Part shown: positions 35,114-44,880 of the stretch, one piece after another | Layout: the number at the start of each line of letters is the position of its first letter | Position numbering within the stretch: the stretch's first letter is position 1 | From: JADKCL01 sp046329055 | GTDB lineage: Bacteria; Bacteroidota; Bacteroidia; J057; JADKCL01 | NCBI GenBank assembly: GCA_046329055.1 | Contig: JAXLVK010000005.1 | Location: forward strand, 1-64,000 | Reading direction: 5' to 3' | DNA length: 64,000 bases | Notes under the pieces: model-generated | What the model was told of the DNA's origin: nothing | What the model saw: the letters and a program-made list of their open reading frames with translations, nothing else | The model's database searches: none | Made by a program: the position numbers and the translations under genes

Positions 35114-35169
35114 AGAATGAATAATTAACAATTGGCGCGACGTGCCGGCCATTGTTAATTATTCATTCT
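35114..35169. repeat. AT-rich 19-bp-arm palindrome between convergent genes
   Basis: The arms AGAATGAATAATTAACAAT (35114-35132) and its exact reverse complement (35151-35169) are separated by an 18-nt loop containing GCGCGACGTGCCGGCC. It begins 6 bp after the mtnA stop. It may act as a bidirectional terminator or be a MITE-like repeat, since the arm composition is unlike its surroundings. Confidence 0.7.
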
Positions 35170-35185
35170 CAATGATTCATCCACA

Positions 35186-38161
35186 TCAGAGACTGATGAC
35201 ACCGCGGCCTAGGCCCTTGATGGTGCGCAGCGGGTCGATGCTGAAGTTCACGCCTTGCCACCATGTCTTGGCATCCGCAGGGAGGCCGCCGAAGACGGTG
35301 CCCACGATCGGGAAGTTCAGGTGGAAGGATTCCTTCAGGATGCCGATGCGCAGGCCGAGGTCGTAGTAGCTATTGGGTTGACCGGCAACGCCGAAGCGTG
35401 AGCTTCCCATGGCAAAGTCGCCGAAGATGTACAGGAACTTCCCGGGGAGCCGGAGATTGGCATTCACGCTCATCAGACCTACATCAAAACTGCGTCCTGT
35501 GAGGCTGGAGAATCCGCCGTGGTCGCGGATGATCTGATGGCTCAGCCAAGAGGTCGTTCCGGCGCGGTCCAGGAGGATTTGCTCTCCAAAGGGGTCATTG
35601 CTGCCCGACACACGGTATTGGAGGAGGTAGGGGGTGCCATTTTGCGCCAAGGATAGGCCGCCGAAGACCCTGAATGAGGCCCGCATCTTGTGCAGCAAGC
35701 GGCGGCTGTAGCTCGACTCGATGGATCCACGGACAACAGGCTCGGCAATGTTCGCGCCGACCTCGGCATTCAGGCTGAAATCTGCGAGGGCTCCATGGGC
35801 ATCGGTGTTCCATTTTGCGGCGCCATAGACCGGGAGGTACCAATCGTCTGGCGCGAGAGCGCCGTCGTCGGGGCGGACGGCGAGCACTTGGGCCTGCAGC
35901 GAAATGCTGTTGTTGAAGGGGCTGCGGGCGTCCTTTTTGTCCAGGTGGAAGGTCAGGCTGGGACGGAAGCGCAGGTAGGTGGAGTAGGAGGAGAGCTTGG
36001 CCTGCAGCTCGATTTTTTGGAAGACTTTGGAAGGCAACCAACGGTAGGTCAGGCCTGTGCTACCGACGAGATGTGAGCTGCCAAAACCGAACATCGGCAT
36101 GATGTGGAAGGAGAAGGGGCGCTCCGGGAACAGGTTGTGGTACAGCAGGATGCCGCCCATGAAGCCGTCCGTGGTGTTGTAGCCGATGGTGGGCGCTAGG
36201 CCCAGGTGGAACTTGTCGGGATGCGGGAATTTGTAGAGGAAATCCAGCGCAAATGGCCGCCTGTGGTGGAAGAGGCCGCGACGGAAGTTGTTGTTGAATT
36301 CCTTGGCCTCTGGGATGGCCCCGTCAGCATTGATCTTGGCGGCATGGAAATCCTGCTCGCGGATCGTGATGGTGGTGTCGTGGAGGAAGGGCTTGGTCCA
36401 ATAGGTATTCGTGACGTTACCCTTGTCGTCGAGCAGGCTCAGGGATGCTGGCAGGGAGATTCCTGAACGGTTGGCGATGTGGAAGGTCTGCCCCTCGACC
36501 TTGGTGATCTTGAAATCGACCTTTTGGGTGCCGTTGAGGTAGGAGTTGAAGAACCAATCGAGGTCCTGCCCGCTCACCTCTTCGAAGACGGCTTGGATGT
36601 CCGACGGGGCGGGATGCTTGAATTTCCAGCGGTCATAGTAGGTATGGAAGCATTTGTCGATGGTCTCACGGCCCAGGAACGCCTCGAGGTATTCGAATGT
36701 GAGGCCCGTCTTCATGTACACGATGGTGCCATAGTTCATGCTCACGTAGTCGGCTGCATGACCCTCGACGGGTTGGTCGAGGTTCTGGGAGGCGGAGAGG
36801 CGATAGCCCTCGCGTGCCATGAAGGTATGCGTGAAATTGAAGCCCAGACGTTGCTGCAACACCTCGGGGACCATGTCCAGCTTGTCGCCATTCAGTTCCC
36901 TCCAGTACCGCCCCTCGAAAAATGTATTCAAGCCCTCGTCCATCCACGGGTGCAGGCGCTCGTTCGAGGCGAGGATGCCGTAGTACCAGTTGTGGCCGAC
37001 TTCGTGCATGGTCACCATTTCCAGGTTGGAGGCGCTGCCTCCTGCACCGAGGACGGTGATGTTGGGGTATTCCATGCCTGCACCTGCACTGAGTGCGCCG
37101 TCCACGGCAGTGGCGTGGTTGTAGGGATAGTCGCCATTCCAGAGGGAATAGTGATAAACGGCCTTGGCGACATATTCCGGGCCACGGCGCCAGAGCCCAC
37201 GGTCCAGGTTGGTGAACATGGCCACGCAGCGCACGGGCTTCCCATTTCCGGGCAGGTTCACGGTATCGGCAAGCACATAGTAGTTCTTGTCGCAGAACCA
37301 GGCGAAGTCGTGGACCTTTTCCTGGTGGAAATGAAGGGTCTTGTATTGGTCGGGGGCGAATTCTTGTTCCCAGATGCTTTCCTTGAGCGGCTTGTCCAGC
37401 ATGATGCGGCTCTCGCGTTCGCGTTCATTGATCCACTCGATCTCGGGGTCCCCGGCAGGCAGGTCGCCCGTTGCGCCGACCACATAGTTCTTGGGCACAT
37501 CGATGAAGACGTCAAAGCTGCCGAATTCGCTGTAGAATTCGCCTTGGTCGAGGTAGGGGATGGGGTGCCAACCGTCGCGGTCATAGACGGCGGGCTTGGG
37601 GTACCATTGGCAAATCTGGTACTGCTGATCGATGTGGCCGAGGCGGGAGAAGGAGTTGGGAATCTGCACACGGAAGGGTGTGGTGATCACCGTTTTGCCG
37701 CCCGGGAGGATGGGCTTCGCCAATGCGAGCTGCGCGATGTCCGGGTTTCCTTTCCAAGATGACCAAGTGCAGGGCTTGCCATCTTGGTGGAAATCAAGGC
37801 TGTCGATGTAGCCACGTTCAGCCTTTGGCGCGTCGTGGTATTTGAGGCTGCCGTCCTCCTTTTTCTGCTTGGCAAATGCCGATGTCCGGTCCTTGTAGGC
37901 ATTGGGCCACAGGTGGATGTAGATCGTGTCGAGGGTGTCGGACGAATTGTTCAGGTAGGTCATTTGCTCCGAAGCGGTCAGCTGATGCCGATTGTCATCG
38001 AGCCGGACATGGATTTCGTAGTCCACCTGCTGCTGGAAGTAACTGCTGTTACTTGCTTGCGTCCAAATCAGTTGGGTCGGAAAAAACGCCAAAATCAATA
38101 AAAAAAGGCAGTTTTTGCTCGGGAGCAGAGGGCAATTCATCGGCATAGAAAGCAAATTCAT
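35186..38161 (-). CDS. M1-family zinc metallopeptidase, secreted
   Basis: The 991-residue product has an N-terminal hydrophobic signal (LFLLILAFFPTQLIWTQ; ATG 38146 or 38140 could be the true start). The M1 catalytic core has GAGMEYPNI (the GxMEN-like site) and HEVGHNWYYG near residue 385. The third zinc ligand, the Glu of DEGLNTFFE, lies 18 residues after the HExxH. After the peptidase part, about 350 residues are beta-rich and end like an outer-membrane barrel. It is likely a periplasmic or surface aminopeptidase fused to a large C-terminal domain, as in other Bacteroidota. Confidence 0.9.
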   Translation of the reverse strand: MNLLSMPMNCPLLPSKNCLFLLILAFFPTQLIWTQASNSSYFQQQVDYEIHVRLDDNRHQLTASEQMTYLNNSSDTLDTIYIHLWPNAYKDRTSAFAKQKKEDGSLKYHDAPKAERGYIDSLDFHQDGKPCTWSSWKGNPDIAQLALAKPILPGGKTVITTPFRVQIPNSFSRLGHIDQQYQICQWYPKPAVYDRDGWHPIPYLDQGEFYSEFGSFDVFIDVPKNYVVGATGDLPAGDPEIEWINERERESRIMLDKPLKESIWEQEFAPDQYKTLHFHQEKVHDFAWFCDKNYYVLADTVNLPGNGKPVRCVAMFTNLDRGLWRRGPEYVAKAVYHYSLWNGDYPYNHATAVDGALSAGAGMEYPNITVLGAGGSASNLEMVTMHEVGHNWYYGILASNERLHPWMDEGLNTFFEGRYWRELNGDKLDMVPEVLQQRLGFNFTHTFMAREGYRLSASQNLDQPVEGHAADYVSMNYGTIVYMKTGLTFEYLEAFLGRETIDKCFHTYYDRWKFKHPAPSDIQAVFEEVSGQDLDWFFNSYLNGTQKVDFKITKVEGQTFHIANRSGISLPASLSLLDDKGNVTNTYWTKPFLHDTTITIREQDFHAAKINADGAIPEAKEFNNNFRRGLFHHRRPFALDFLYKFPHPDKFHLGLAPTIGYNTTDGFMGGILLYHNLFPERPFSFHIMPMFGFGSSHLVGSTGLTYRWLPSKVFQKIELQAKLSSYSTYLRFRPSLTFHLDKKDARSPFNNSISLQAQVLAVRPDDGALAPDDWYLPVYGAAKWNTDAHGALADFSLNAEVGANIAEPVVRGSIESSYSRRLLHKMRASFRVFGGLSLAQNGTPYLLQYRVSGSNDPFGEQILLDRAGTTSWLSHQIIRDHGGFSSLTGRSFDVGLMSVNANLRLPGKFLYIFGDFAMGSSRFGVAGQPNSYYDLGLRIGILKESFHLNFPIVGTVFGGLPADAKTWWQGVNFSIDPLRTIKGLGRGVISL

Positions 38162-38206
38162 CTAATTTCTGTGTTTAGAGCCCTCATCATTTTTCGGAAG
38201 GCTTTG

Positions 38207-38214
38207 CAAATGTA
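38207..38214 (-). promoter_or_regulatory. Possible -7 element (TACATTTG) for the M1 peptidase gene
   Basis: On the minus strand this matches TAnnTTTG, about 46 bp upstream of the annotated start. No clear -33 element was seen. Confidence 0.4.
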
Positions 38215-38294
38215 AACGGAATGACTATATTGGTATCCGTTCGGAGTGGTACGTGTTGAAATTGAGTAGGAATCGAACTGAGAAAGGTGGTGGT

Positions 38295-39980
38295 ATGAAG
38301 CTTGTTTACGCTGGATTAAGAACCAAGTCATTCGTCGGTGTGTTGTTCGCCCTGATCGCGATCACCAGTTCGGCATACTCCCAAGGGAGTCAGAATGTGG
38401 TGCTGCGCAGCAACTGGGACAACAACGCGCTGCCTACGGTCGCGGGCTACCAATACAATGATGTTTGGGGCTACGCTGCTGCTGGCAGGGAATACGCATT
38501 CATCGGCTCCACAGTAGGGGTGCACGTGATCGACATCACAGTGCCGACAGCTCCTGTGCACCTTTTTCAATTGAACAGCGCTTGTGCCTCTTCTCGCTGG
38601 AGGGACTTTGCCACGTACCAGAACTACCTCTACGTCATCGCCGACAACTGCGCAGGTGCAGGTCTTCAGATTTACAACCTGAACACGCTCCCCGGCGCTG
38701 CCCCCACCCTCGTTTACAACAGCACCGCACACTTCACCTCCGCCCACACGATCTTCATCAATCCCAACAGCGGACGCATCTACATCGGTGGCGCGAATAC
38801 GCAGATGAATGGCGTGATCATCCTGGACATCCAAGGGCATCCCACGACCCCCACGATGGCTGCGACCTTCACCCTCGGTGCTTACACTCACGACATGTAC
38901 GTCCACAACGACACGCTGTACGCCTTCTTCGGCAGCTCAGGCGTGGGTTCGTTTGACCTCGTGAACCTCTCCTTCCCATACGCCATGGGCTATATCGCGG
39001 GTTATCCCGAGAGCGGCTATGCGCACAGCGGCTGGGGCATCAAAAACAACCGGAAGCTGGTTTGGCTGGACGAAACCTCTGACAAGGGCGTTCACGTGGC
39101 CGACATCGAGGATCCTTGGAACATCACTTGGCAGAACAACTTCCGTTCCGCCCTGCTTGCCCCCACGCATGTGAATTCTATGCCACACAATGCGGTCGCG
39201 GTAGGGGACATTTTATATGTCTCGTATTATCAGGACGGCTTGCAGGTCTGGAACATGGCCAATCCCGCCGCACCTGTGCGCTTGGGCTACTATGACACGA
39301 ATACGAATGGGACCTATACCGGTATGTTCGGCGCTTGGGGCATACACCCGCCGCTTCCCTCAGGGAATATCTTGGTCTCCGACACTGAAAATGGCCTCTT
39401 TGTCCTGCAATTGAATGCGGTCTTCCCTGTGCAATTCAGCTCCTTCGAGGTGGATGCGCTGCAAAACCGCGTGAACCTCCGCTGGACCACCCAATCTGAG
39501 AACAACTGCCAATCCTTCGAGATCGAGAGGTCTGCGGACGGGCTGGCCTTTTCCAAGATCGGCGAAGTGGCAGGAGCAGGCACCTCCAGTCTGCAGCACG
39601 ACTACAGCAGCTTCGACGGCTCGCCCCTGCAAGGCAAGTCCTTCTACCGGATCAAGCAAGTCGATTTCGATGGCAATTCGCAGTACAGCGAAATCCGCGA
39701 GGTCGAGTATGCTCCGGCAACCTTCTCCATGCGCAGCTACCCCAATCCGGCAGCAAGCGGCAGCGGTATCCGCCTTGCCATCGATGCGCAGGATGCAGCC
39801 GTTGCGGAACTTGAAGTGTTCGACATGGTCGGTCGCCTGATGCACCGCGAGTCCGTGGACATCGTGCCGGGCACCCACTCCATCTACTGGCCTTCCACCG
39901 ACTGGTCCAATGGCACCTACATGGCGGTGCTCGCCTACGCAGGCAAGCAGGTGCAGGAGAAGATTGTCATCAGCAAGTAA
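38295..39980 (+). CDS. Choice-of-anchor B/LVIVD-type T9SS protein
   Basis: I chose ATG 38295 (561 residues), preceded by an AAAGGTGG-like site and starting a signal peptide (cleaved near SAYSQ). The body has LVIVD-like propeller repeats (AFIGSTVGVHVIDITVPTAP, YVIADNCAGAGLQIYNL, RIYIGGANTQMNGVIILDIQ), as in choice-of-anchor B proteins. An Fn3-like region follows (FEVDALQNRVNLRWTTQSEN), then a T9SS sorting domain (YPNPAASGSGIRLAI... VQEKIVISK). It is probably secreted to the surface, and the ligand is unknown. Confidence 0.85.
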   Translation: MKLVYAGLRTKSFVGVLFALIAITSSAYSQGSQNVVLRSNWDNNALPTVAGYQYNDVWGYAAAGREYAFIGSTVGVHVIDITVPTAPVHLFQLNSACASSRWRDFATYQNYLYVIADNCAGAGLQIYNLNTLPGAAPTLVYNSTAHFTSAHTIFINPNSGRIYIGGANTQMNGVIILDIQGHPTTPTMAATFTLGAYTHDMYVHNDTLYAFFGSSGVGSFDLVNLSFPYAMGYIAGYPESGYAHSGWGIKNNRKLVWLDETSDKGVHVADIEDPWNITWQNNFRSALLAPTHVNSMPHNAVAVGDILYVSYYQDGLQVWNMANPAAPVRLGYYDTNTNGTYTGMFGAWGIHPPLPSGNILVSDTENGLFVLQLNAVFPVQFSSFEVDALQNRVNLRWTTQSENNCQSFEIERSADGLAFSKIGEVAGAGTSSLQHDYSSFDGSPLQGKSFYRIKQVDFDGNSQYSEIREVEYAPATFSMRSYPNPAASGSGIRLAIDAQDAAVAELEVFDMVGRLMHRESVDIVPGTHSIYWPSTDWSNGTYMAVLAYAGKQVQEKIVISK

Positions 39981-40379
39981 TCAAGACCATCTTGGTTGTA
40001 TATCTCATCGGGCGGGCCACACGGTCCGCCCGATGTCTTTCAGACCGACTGCCACATCGACTTCCGATAGGCGGAGGCATCAGATCAAACGAGATGCTGA
40101 GTTGGGGAATTCCCAAAAATGAATCGGGTCAGGTGACAAAGTTTTGGGAGTACTTCGTCGCTGCCCTGACCCGGCTCTGTGAAAGATTTGGGAAAAAGTA
40201 AAATACTTTGCATCAGAAAGATAGGGAGATTCGGGCGGAATTCAAGCACCAATTTCGAAAATTTGTTTTCAACAGGATGGGCATATCCGGCCCTGCATCG
40301 GCCTCCTTCAAAATCCCGGAGATGTCCTCCACAATCCCGTCATTGCTTGCTAATTTCGCCCCGGAAATCATTCTTCCTC
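39981..40379. other. Intergenic region with two hairpins
   Basis: A 9-bp GC-rich hairpin (ATCGGGCGG/CCGCCCGAT, 40007-40034) followed by a GTCTTT tract is likely the terminator of the T9SS gene. A second inverted repeat (CGGGTCAGG 40125-40133 and CCTGACCCG 40165-40173) with a 31-nt loop follows. In-frame upstream codons before 40380 exist, but they read as non-coding. A near-consensus -7 (TAATTTCG) lies about 25 bp before the TonB receptor ATG. Confidence 0.55.
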
Positions 40380-42746
40380 ATGCGTCGCACCCTCTCCTTT
40401 TTGATCCTTTGCTTTGTCGCCGTGGCTGCATTCGGGCAGGACTACACCCAGAACATTCGCGGCATCATCAAGGACAAGGAGTCACAGGCACCCTTGGAGG
40501 GGGCATCGGTGGTTTTGTTGCAGGGGGACTCCTTGCTTGGCGGCTCCTACACGGATGCGGACGGGCGTTTTCGCATCACATCGGTGCGGGCGGGTCGCTA
40601 CACCTTGCGGATCTTGTACGTGGGCTATGAACCCGCGACCATTCCCAACATCGTGGTGAACACGGGCCGGGAGGAGGTCCTGAACATCAGCCTCACAGAG
40701 GCGGTCATCACCACGGACACGGTCGAAATCGTCGCAGGGAAAAAGGAGGAGGCCCGCAACGAGATGGCCCTGTTGAGTTCCCGCCAATTCACCATCGATG
40801 AGACGCGGCGCTACGCAGGTTCCTGGAACGACCCCGCCCGGATGGCCAGCAACTTCGCGGGCGTCATGCCCAACAACGACTCCCGCAACGACATCATCAT
40901 CCGTGGCAACTCACCCAGCGGCGTCCTGTGGCGGTTCAACGGCATCGACATCCCCAACCCGAACCATTTCGCGACCTTCGGCACCACGGGCGGCCCGGTC
41001 TCCATGCTCAACAACAACGTCCTCGACAACAGCGACTTCATGTCCGGGGCTTTCCCAGCGGAGTATGGCAATGCCTTGAGCGGGGTATTTGACCTGAAAA
41101 TGCGGAAAGGGAATGACGAGCAATTCGAGTTCCTCGGCCAGTTTGGCTTCAATGGCCTCGAATTCATGGCTGAGGGGCCGATTTCCCGCAAGACAGGGGC
41201 CTCCTTCCTGATCAACTACCGCTACTCCACGCTGGAGTTGATGAAAAAGCTGGGCATCAAGTTCGGCACGAGCGCCCAGCCCAAGTACCAAGACATGTCC
41301 TTCAATTTCTACCTGCCTGCTGGCAAGGCGGGGACATTTTCGGTCTTTGGGGTGGGTGGATTGAGCCATGCCTTGGTGCTGGACAGCGAGCGGGACACGG
41401 CGGATTTTTTCGGTCCGGCTGGCAATGACATCGACTACGGCACCAATACCGGGGTGGTGGGTTTGCAGCACCAGATCTTCATTGGCAAGAGCACTTTCCT
41501 CCGGCAAACCGTCTCGGCCCAAGGGGCGACCCAAGGCACCACGGTGGACAAGGTGGACCGCAGCACGCTCATTGCAACGCCATTTTACCGCAACGACTCC
41601 TGGCAGGCTAAGTTCAGCTACAACTTCCTGCTCAATTCCAAGATCAGCACCCGGCATACGCTCCGTGCGGGGGCATTCGTGGACCGGCTGAAATTTTCGC
41701 TTTACGACAGCATCTTCCCAGATACCACGATTGGATGGCGGACATTGACCGGAGTGGATGGGGCGTCGGTGTTGTTCCAGCCCTATGTTCAGTGGAAATG
41801 GCGGCCCTTCGAGCGGCTGAATGTGACAGGCGGATTGCATTATCAGCTCTTCGCCTTCAACATGTCCCAGGCGATCGAGCCACGCGCGGCAGTGAAGTGG
41901 GCCTTCAGCAAGCGGCAATCCATCGGCCTTGCCTATGGCGAACACAGTCAGTTGCAGCCGACCTACACCTATTATATACAGACGCGGCTCCCGGATGGCA
42001 CCTACCGCTCCACCAACACCGACCTGGGTTTCACGCATAGCCGGCACCTGGTCCTGGGATATGATTGGAGCATGAGCAAGGATTTCCGCTTGAAGGCCGA
42101 GGCCTATTACCAGCAACTCCGGGGTGTTCCGGTGGAGACAGGCAAGCGCAGCTCCTATTCCTTGATGAATGAGGGCTCCGACTACGTGGTCTCAGTCCGG
42201 GACAGTCTGGGCAATGCTGGACAGGGTAGAAATTATGGGATAGAACTGACGATTGAGAAATTCTTCGGCAAGGGTTATTACTTCCTGCTGACCACGACCC
42301 TGTTCCAATCGCAGTACACCGGCAGTGACAGCATCTGGCGAAACACTGCCTTCAACAACCAGCATACCCTGACGCTTTTGGGGGGGTATGAATACCGTTT
42401 CGGAAAGCGCAAGCGGCTGCTTCTGGGAGTGGACGGGCGCATCGCAACGGCGGGTGGCAAGTGGTACACCCCGATCGACACCGTCGCCTCTCAGGGCACT
42501 GTTTTGGGCGTCTATGACCAAAGCAAGGCCTTTTCCGAGCGCCTGAAGGACTATTTCCGCACAGACATCCGGGTGAAATTCCGCCTCAACAGCCGCAAGG
42601 TGAGCCAGGAATGGGCCCTCGACATCTCGAATGTGTTCAATACCCAGAACCCGCTCAACGTCGTCTATGACGTGCCCTCCAAGTCCCTGCGGACCAATTA
42701 CCAGATCGGATTTTTTCCGGTGATCCAGTACCGGGTGGAGTTTTAG
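40380..42746 (+). CDS. TonB-dependent receptor
   Basis: I chose ATG 40380 (788 residues), where a signal peptide begins (MRRTLSFLILCFVAVAAFGQ). A CarboxypepD_reg-like domain covers about 22-110 (GIIKDKESQAPLEGASVVL... LRILYVGYEPATI). The plug domain covers about 130-260 (MPNNDSRNDIIIRGNSPSGVLW...; GALSGVF-like SGVFDLKMRKGN), followed by a long beta-barrel to the C-terminal FFPVIQYRVEF. It imports an unknown ligand across the outer membrane with TonB-ExbBD energy. No SusD-like partner is adjacent. Confidence 0.93.
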   Translation: MRRTLSFLILCFVAVAAFGQDYTQNIRGIIKDKESQAPLEGASVVLLQGDSLLGGSYTDADGRFRITSVRAGRYTLRILYVGYEPATIPNIVVNTGREEVLNISLTEAVITTDTVEIVAGKKEEARNEMALLSSRQFTIDETRRYAGSWNDPARMASNFAGVMPNNDSRNDIIIRGNSPSGVLWRFNGIDIPNPNHFATFGTTGGPVSMLNNNVLDNSDFMSGAFPAEYGNALSGVFDLKMRKGNDEQFEFLGQFGFNGLEFMAEGPISRKTGASFLINYRYSTLELMKKLGIKFGTSAQPKYQDMSFNFYLPAGKAGTFSVFGVGGLSHALVLDSERDTADFFGPAGNDIDYGTNTGVVGLQHQIFIGKSTFLRQTVSAQGATQGTTVDKVDRSTLIATPFYRNDSWQAKFSYNFLLNSKISTRHTLRAGAFVDRLKFSLYDSIFPDTTIGWRTLTGVDGASVLFQPYVQWKWRPFERLNVTGGLHYQLFAFNMSQAIEPRAAVKWAFSKRQSIGLAYGEHSQLQPTYTYYIQTRLPDGTYRSTNTDLGFTHSRHLVLGYDWSMSKDFRLKAEAYYQQLRGVPVETGKRSSYSLMNEGSDYVVSVRDSLGNAGQGRNYGIELTIEKFFGKGYYFLLTTTLFQSQYTGSDSIWRNTAFNNQHTLTLLGGYEYRFGKRKRLLLGVDGRIATAGGKWYTPIDTVASQGTVLGVYDQSKAFSERLKDYFRTDIRVKFRLNSRKVSQEWALDISNVFNTQNPLNVVYDVPSKSLRTNYQIGFFPVIQYRVEF

Positions 42747-42851
42747 GGACCGGGATTCCGGCTGTCGCCCGAAGTTCGCCTCTCCGACCATGTCCGAACC
42801 ATGTAATCCCGTTTGAAATTTGGGCGGGCGGGCAAAACTTGGTGCGATAAA

Positions 42852-42882
42852 TTTGCTTCCAATCCTCGGATTTGTAACTTTG
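42852..42882 (+). promoter_or_regulatory. Near-perfect Bacteroidota promoter (TTTG-N19-TAACTTTG)
   Basis: TTTG at 42852-42855 is followed by 19 bp and TAACTTTG at 42875-42882. Both elements match consensus with standard spacing. The ATG of the next gene is 80 bp downstream. Confidence 0.8.
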
Positions 42883-42962
42883 ACGCTTCTCCGATGGAGG
42901 GTGTAAAGACCACTGAAAACAAGGCCATTGAGCCTTTCAAAGCGGAAAAATAGATGCTTGAC

Positions 42963-44351
42963 ATGAGAAAATCGCTTTTGTTGTTGGCAGCGGTGACGGT
43001 GGGTTTGGGAATGATGGCGCAAACGCCTGCCCCTGCCTGCGGTCCCTACAAGTTTCCCAGCTACAATGCGGCTGACTCCGCTGGAGCCAAGAGCTCCGGG
43101 GAAAACCTCTTCGAACTCAGCCAGGAATATCCCACCACCTTGCCCGCCAAGCCGAGCATGGCTTGGGACAAGACGGACTTCCGTGCGGGTCCCGGTGGAT
43201 TCATGAAGCAGGTGCTGGACTATTGCTGGGAAGGCATGGACAGCGCCAAATGGGCCGGCCAAAACAACTCGGTCCGCAAGTGGTACAATGCCCCTTGGCT
43301 GGACTACGGCTACGCTGGCCGCGAATTCGTGCACGGTCTGCGCATGGATCGCACCTCGTATCCCAACGACTTGTTCATCACACAGCCGACCAAGCATCGG
43401 AACTACTCCATCACCTACTACAATGACCTCGCGGCCTATACCTTGGGTCAAGTCTGGTGCGATCCCAAGAAACCCGATCCCAAGAAGGCTTCCTTCCCGG
43501 TGGGTTCCGTTTGGTTCAAGATGGTCTTCACCACCGCCGACACAGCCGAGGCACCGTATCTGTTGAATGCAATGGAATGGACCGCCTTCGTGGAAAAAGG
43601 CGCTGACCAGCCTATCGAACCCAAGAAACTCCAAAAGGTGCGCCTGATCGAGGTGGACTTTGGCGTTCGCACGGCTGCAAAAGAGGCAGTCAACGGCTGG
43701 GTCTTCGGTGTGTATGTCTTCGAAGGCCACAAGCAAGGCGCGACCTACAAGGACAAGCTCGTTCCGATCGGTCTGCAATGGGGCAACGATCCCGGCCTGA
43801 CTCCGACGCAAGCCCGCAACGGCGAGCCCCTCAAGGAGACTTGGGTGAACACCAACGTCTGGAAAGTCGATGATCCCCGGAGCTCCTTGGTTCAGAACAT
43901 GGGCTGGGGCTACCGCCTCCAAGGACCTGTTGGTGATCGTGGCTCCTCCATCATGTCACAGCACATGACCGCTGGATGGCCTCCGGCTCCGACCTCTGCC
44001 CCCAATGGCACTCCCGTGGACTCCATCCTGAAGTGGCACCGCAACCTCGGCCCCAATGCCGTCTTCCAACCCGGTCAAATATCGCTCGACTACAGCTTGG
44101 AACTCATGGACGGTATCCGCAACCATGCCATCGCAGGCGGCGACTCGGTGCTGGGTGCGCAGTATGACGAGATTCTCAAGGGCATGTTGGGGTTCCAACC
44201 CAAGAAGCCGGGTGAAGCCGCTACTGAAGAAGAAGCTGCCATCCACGTGGACGAAGGTCTCGAAGGTCGCAACCTCTTTGTCTTCATCGGCTTCATCGCA
44301 CTGTTGCTGGTGCTCGTGGGCTTGCTCGTCTTCAACTTCATGAGGAAGTAA
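42963..44351 (+). CDS. Exported protein with C-terminal TM anchor, uncharacterised
   Basis: ATG 42963 starts a signal peptide (MRKSLLLLAAVTVGLGMMA; ATG 42954 is an alternative). The 462-residue protein has strongly patterned blocks: WYNAPWLDYGYAGREFVHGL, YTLGQVWCDPKKPDP, GSVWFKMVFT, VRLIEVDFGVRT, GWVFGVYVF and LVPIGLQWGND. A C-terminal TM helix follows (LFVFIGFIALLLVLVGLLVF). I recall very similar block patterns in an uncharacterised bacterial family but no assigned function. It is probably anchored in the inner membrane with a large periplasmic domain. It has a strong promoter of its own. Confidence 0.7.
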   Translation: MRKSLLLLAAVTVGLGMMAQTPAPACGPYKFPSYNAADSAGAKSSGENLFELSQEYPTTLPAKPSMAWDKTDFRAGPGGFMKQVLDYCWEGMDSAKWAGQNNSVRKWYNAPWLDYGYAGREFVHGLRMDRTSYPNDLFITQPTKHRNYSITYYNDLAAYTLGQVWCDPKKPDPKKASFPVGSVWFKMVFTTADTAEAPYLLNAMEWTAFVEKGADQPIEPKKLQKVRLIEVDFGVRTAAKEAVNGWVFGVYVFEGHKQGATYKDKLVPIGLQWGNDPGLTPTQARNGEPLKETWVNTNVWKVDDPRSSLVQNMGWGYRLQGPVGDRGSSIMSQHMTAGWPPAPTSAPNGTPVDSILKWHRNLGPNAVFQPGQISLDYSLELMDGIRNHAIAGGDSVLGAQYDEILKGMLGFQPKKPGEAATEEEAAIHVDEGLEGRNLFVFIGFIALLLVLVGLLVFNFMRK

Positions 44352-44370
44352 GGCAGACCACCTATTCATG

Positions 44371-44400
44371 GCGACCTGCTACCTGAGGGTGGCAGGTCGC
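44371..44400. terminator. Bidirectional hairpin between convergent genes
   Basis: GCGACCTGC and GCAGGTCGC form a 9-bp stem with further pairing in the ACCTGAGGGT loop. It lies 19 bp after the exported-protein stop and converges with the SRPBCC-like gene. Confidence 0.75.
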
Positions 44401-44406
44401 TGTGTT

Positions 44407-44853
44407 TTATGGCTGACCGAAATGCCTTCGATAGATCGGGCGGCGGTACCGGAATTGGAACCAAAGCACCGGAAAGAGCAGCCAATCAAGCAGGAAGAAG
44501 TTCGTGCCGTATTGGACGTCATCGATGATGTGGGTTGTGCCCTCCAGTCGCTCGACCCGGTGGTCGTGCCGCCACAGCTTGATCGGAAATGGCATCATGT
44601 CGCCTTGGTCCACAAAATGGCAGCGGTCGTCATTGATTTCATAGTTTGAGAACCGATTCTTCCATTCCTGCCGAATGATGCCCAGCATCGTGACCTTGAG
44701 GTGGATGTAGCCATCCGGTTTTTCCGCTGGATCGGCATGGATGAGGTCGATGCGCATCCCCGGCGGGCTCAGCTTCAGGAGCAAGTTGTGGTCAAACCCC
44801 GCGAACACCTTTCGGGGTTCGCCCTTCACCGCAGTTTTGATCAAGAAGCGCAT
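44407..44853 (-). CDS. SRPBCC-like ligand-binding protein
   Basis: I chose ATG 44853 (148 residues). The start MRFLIKTAVKGEPRKVFAGFD and the long beta-sheet/alpha-helix layout resemble the SRPBCC (START/Bet v 1) fold. A core segment is PFPIKLWRHDHRVERLEGTTHIIDDVQYG, followed by a hydrophobic helix (LLDWLLFPVLWFQFRYRR). The substrate is unknown. Some Bacteroidota relatives are annotated as 'cell division inhibitor', but I would not use that here. It converges with the exported-protein gene. Confidence 0.65.
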   Translation of the reverse strand: MRFLIKTAVKGEPRKVFAGFDHNLLLKLSPPGMRIDLIHADPAEKPDGYIHLKVTMLGIIRQEWKNRFSNYEINDDRCHFVDQGDMMPFPIKLWRHDHRVERLEGTTHIIDDVQYGTNFFLLDWLLFPVLWFQFRYRRPIYRRHFGQP

Positions 44854-44880
44854 ACATTCACCAACCCCGAGTTGGCCCAA

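Noticed and set aside
40911..42116. A 401-codon antisense frame inside the TonB receptor
   Set aside because: It mirrors the receptor's codon periodicity and carries no family signal.
42192..43922. A 576-codon antisense frame across the TonB receptor and the exported-protein gene
   Set aside because: It spans two real genes and their promoter and has no recognisable domain.
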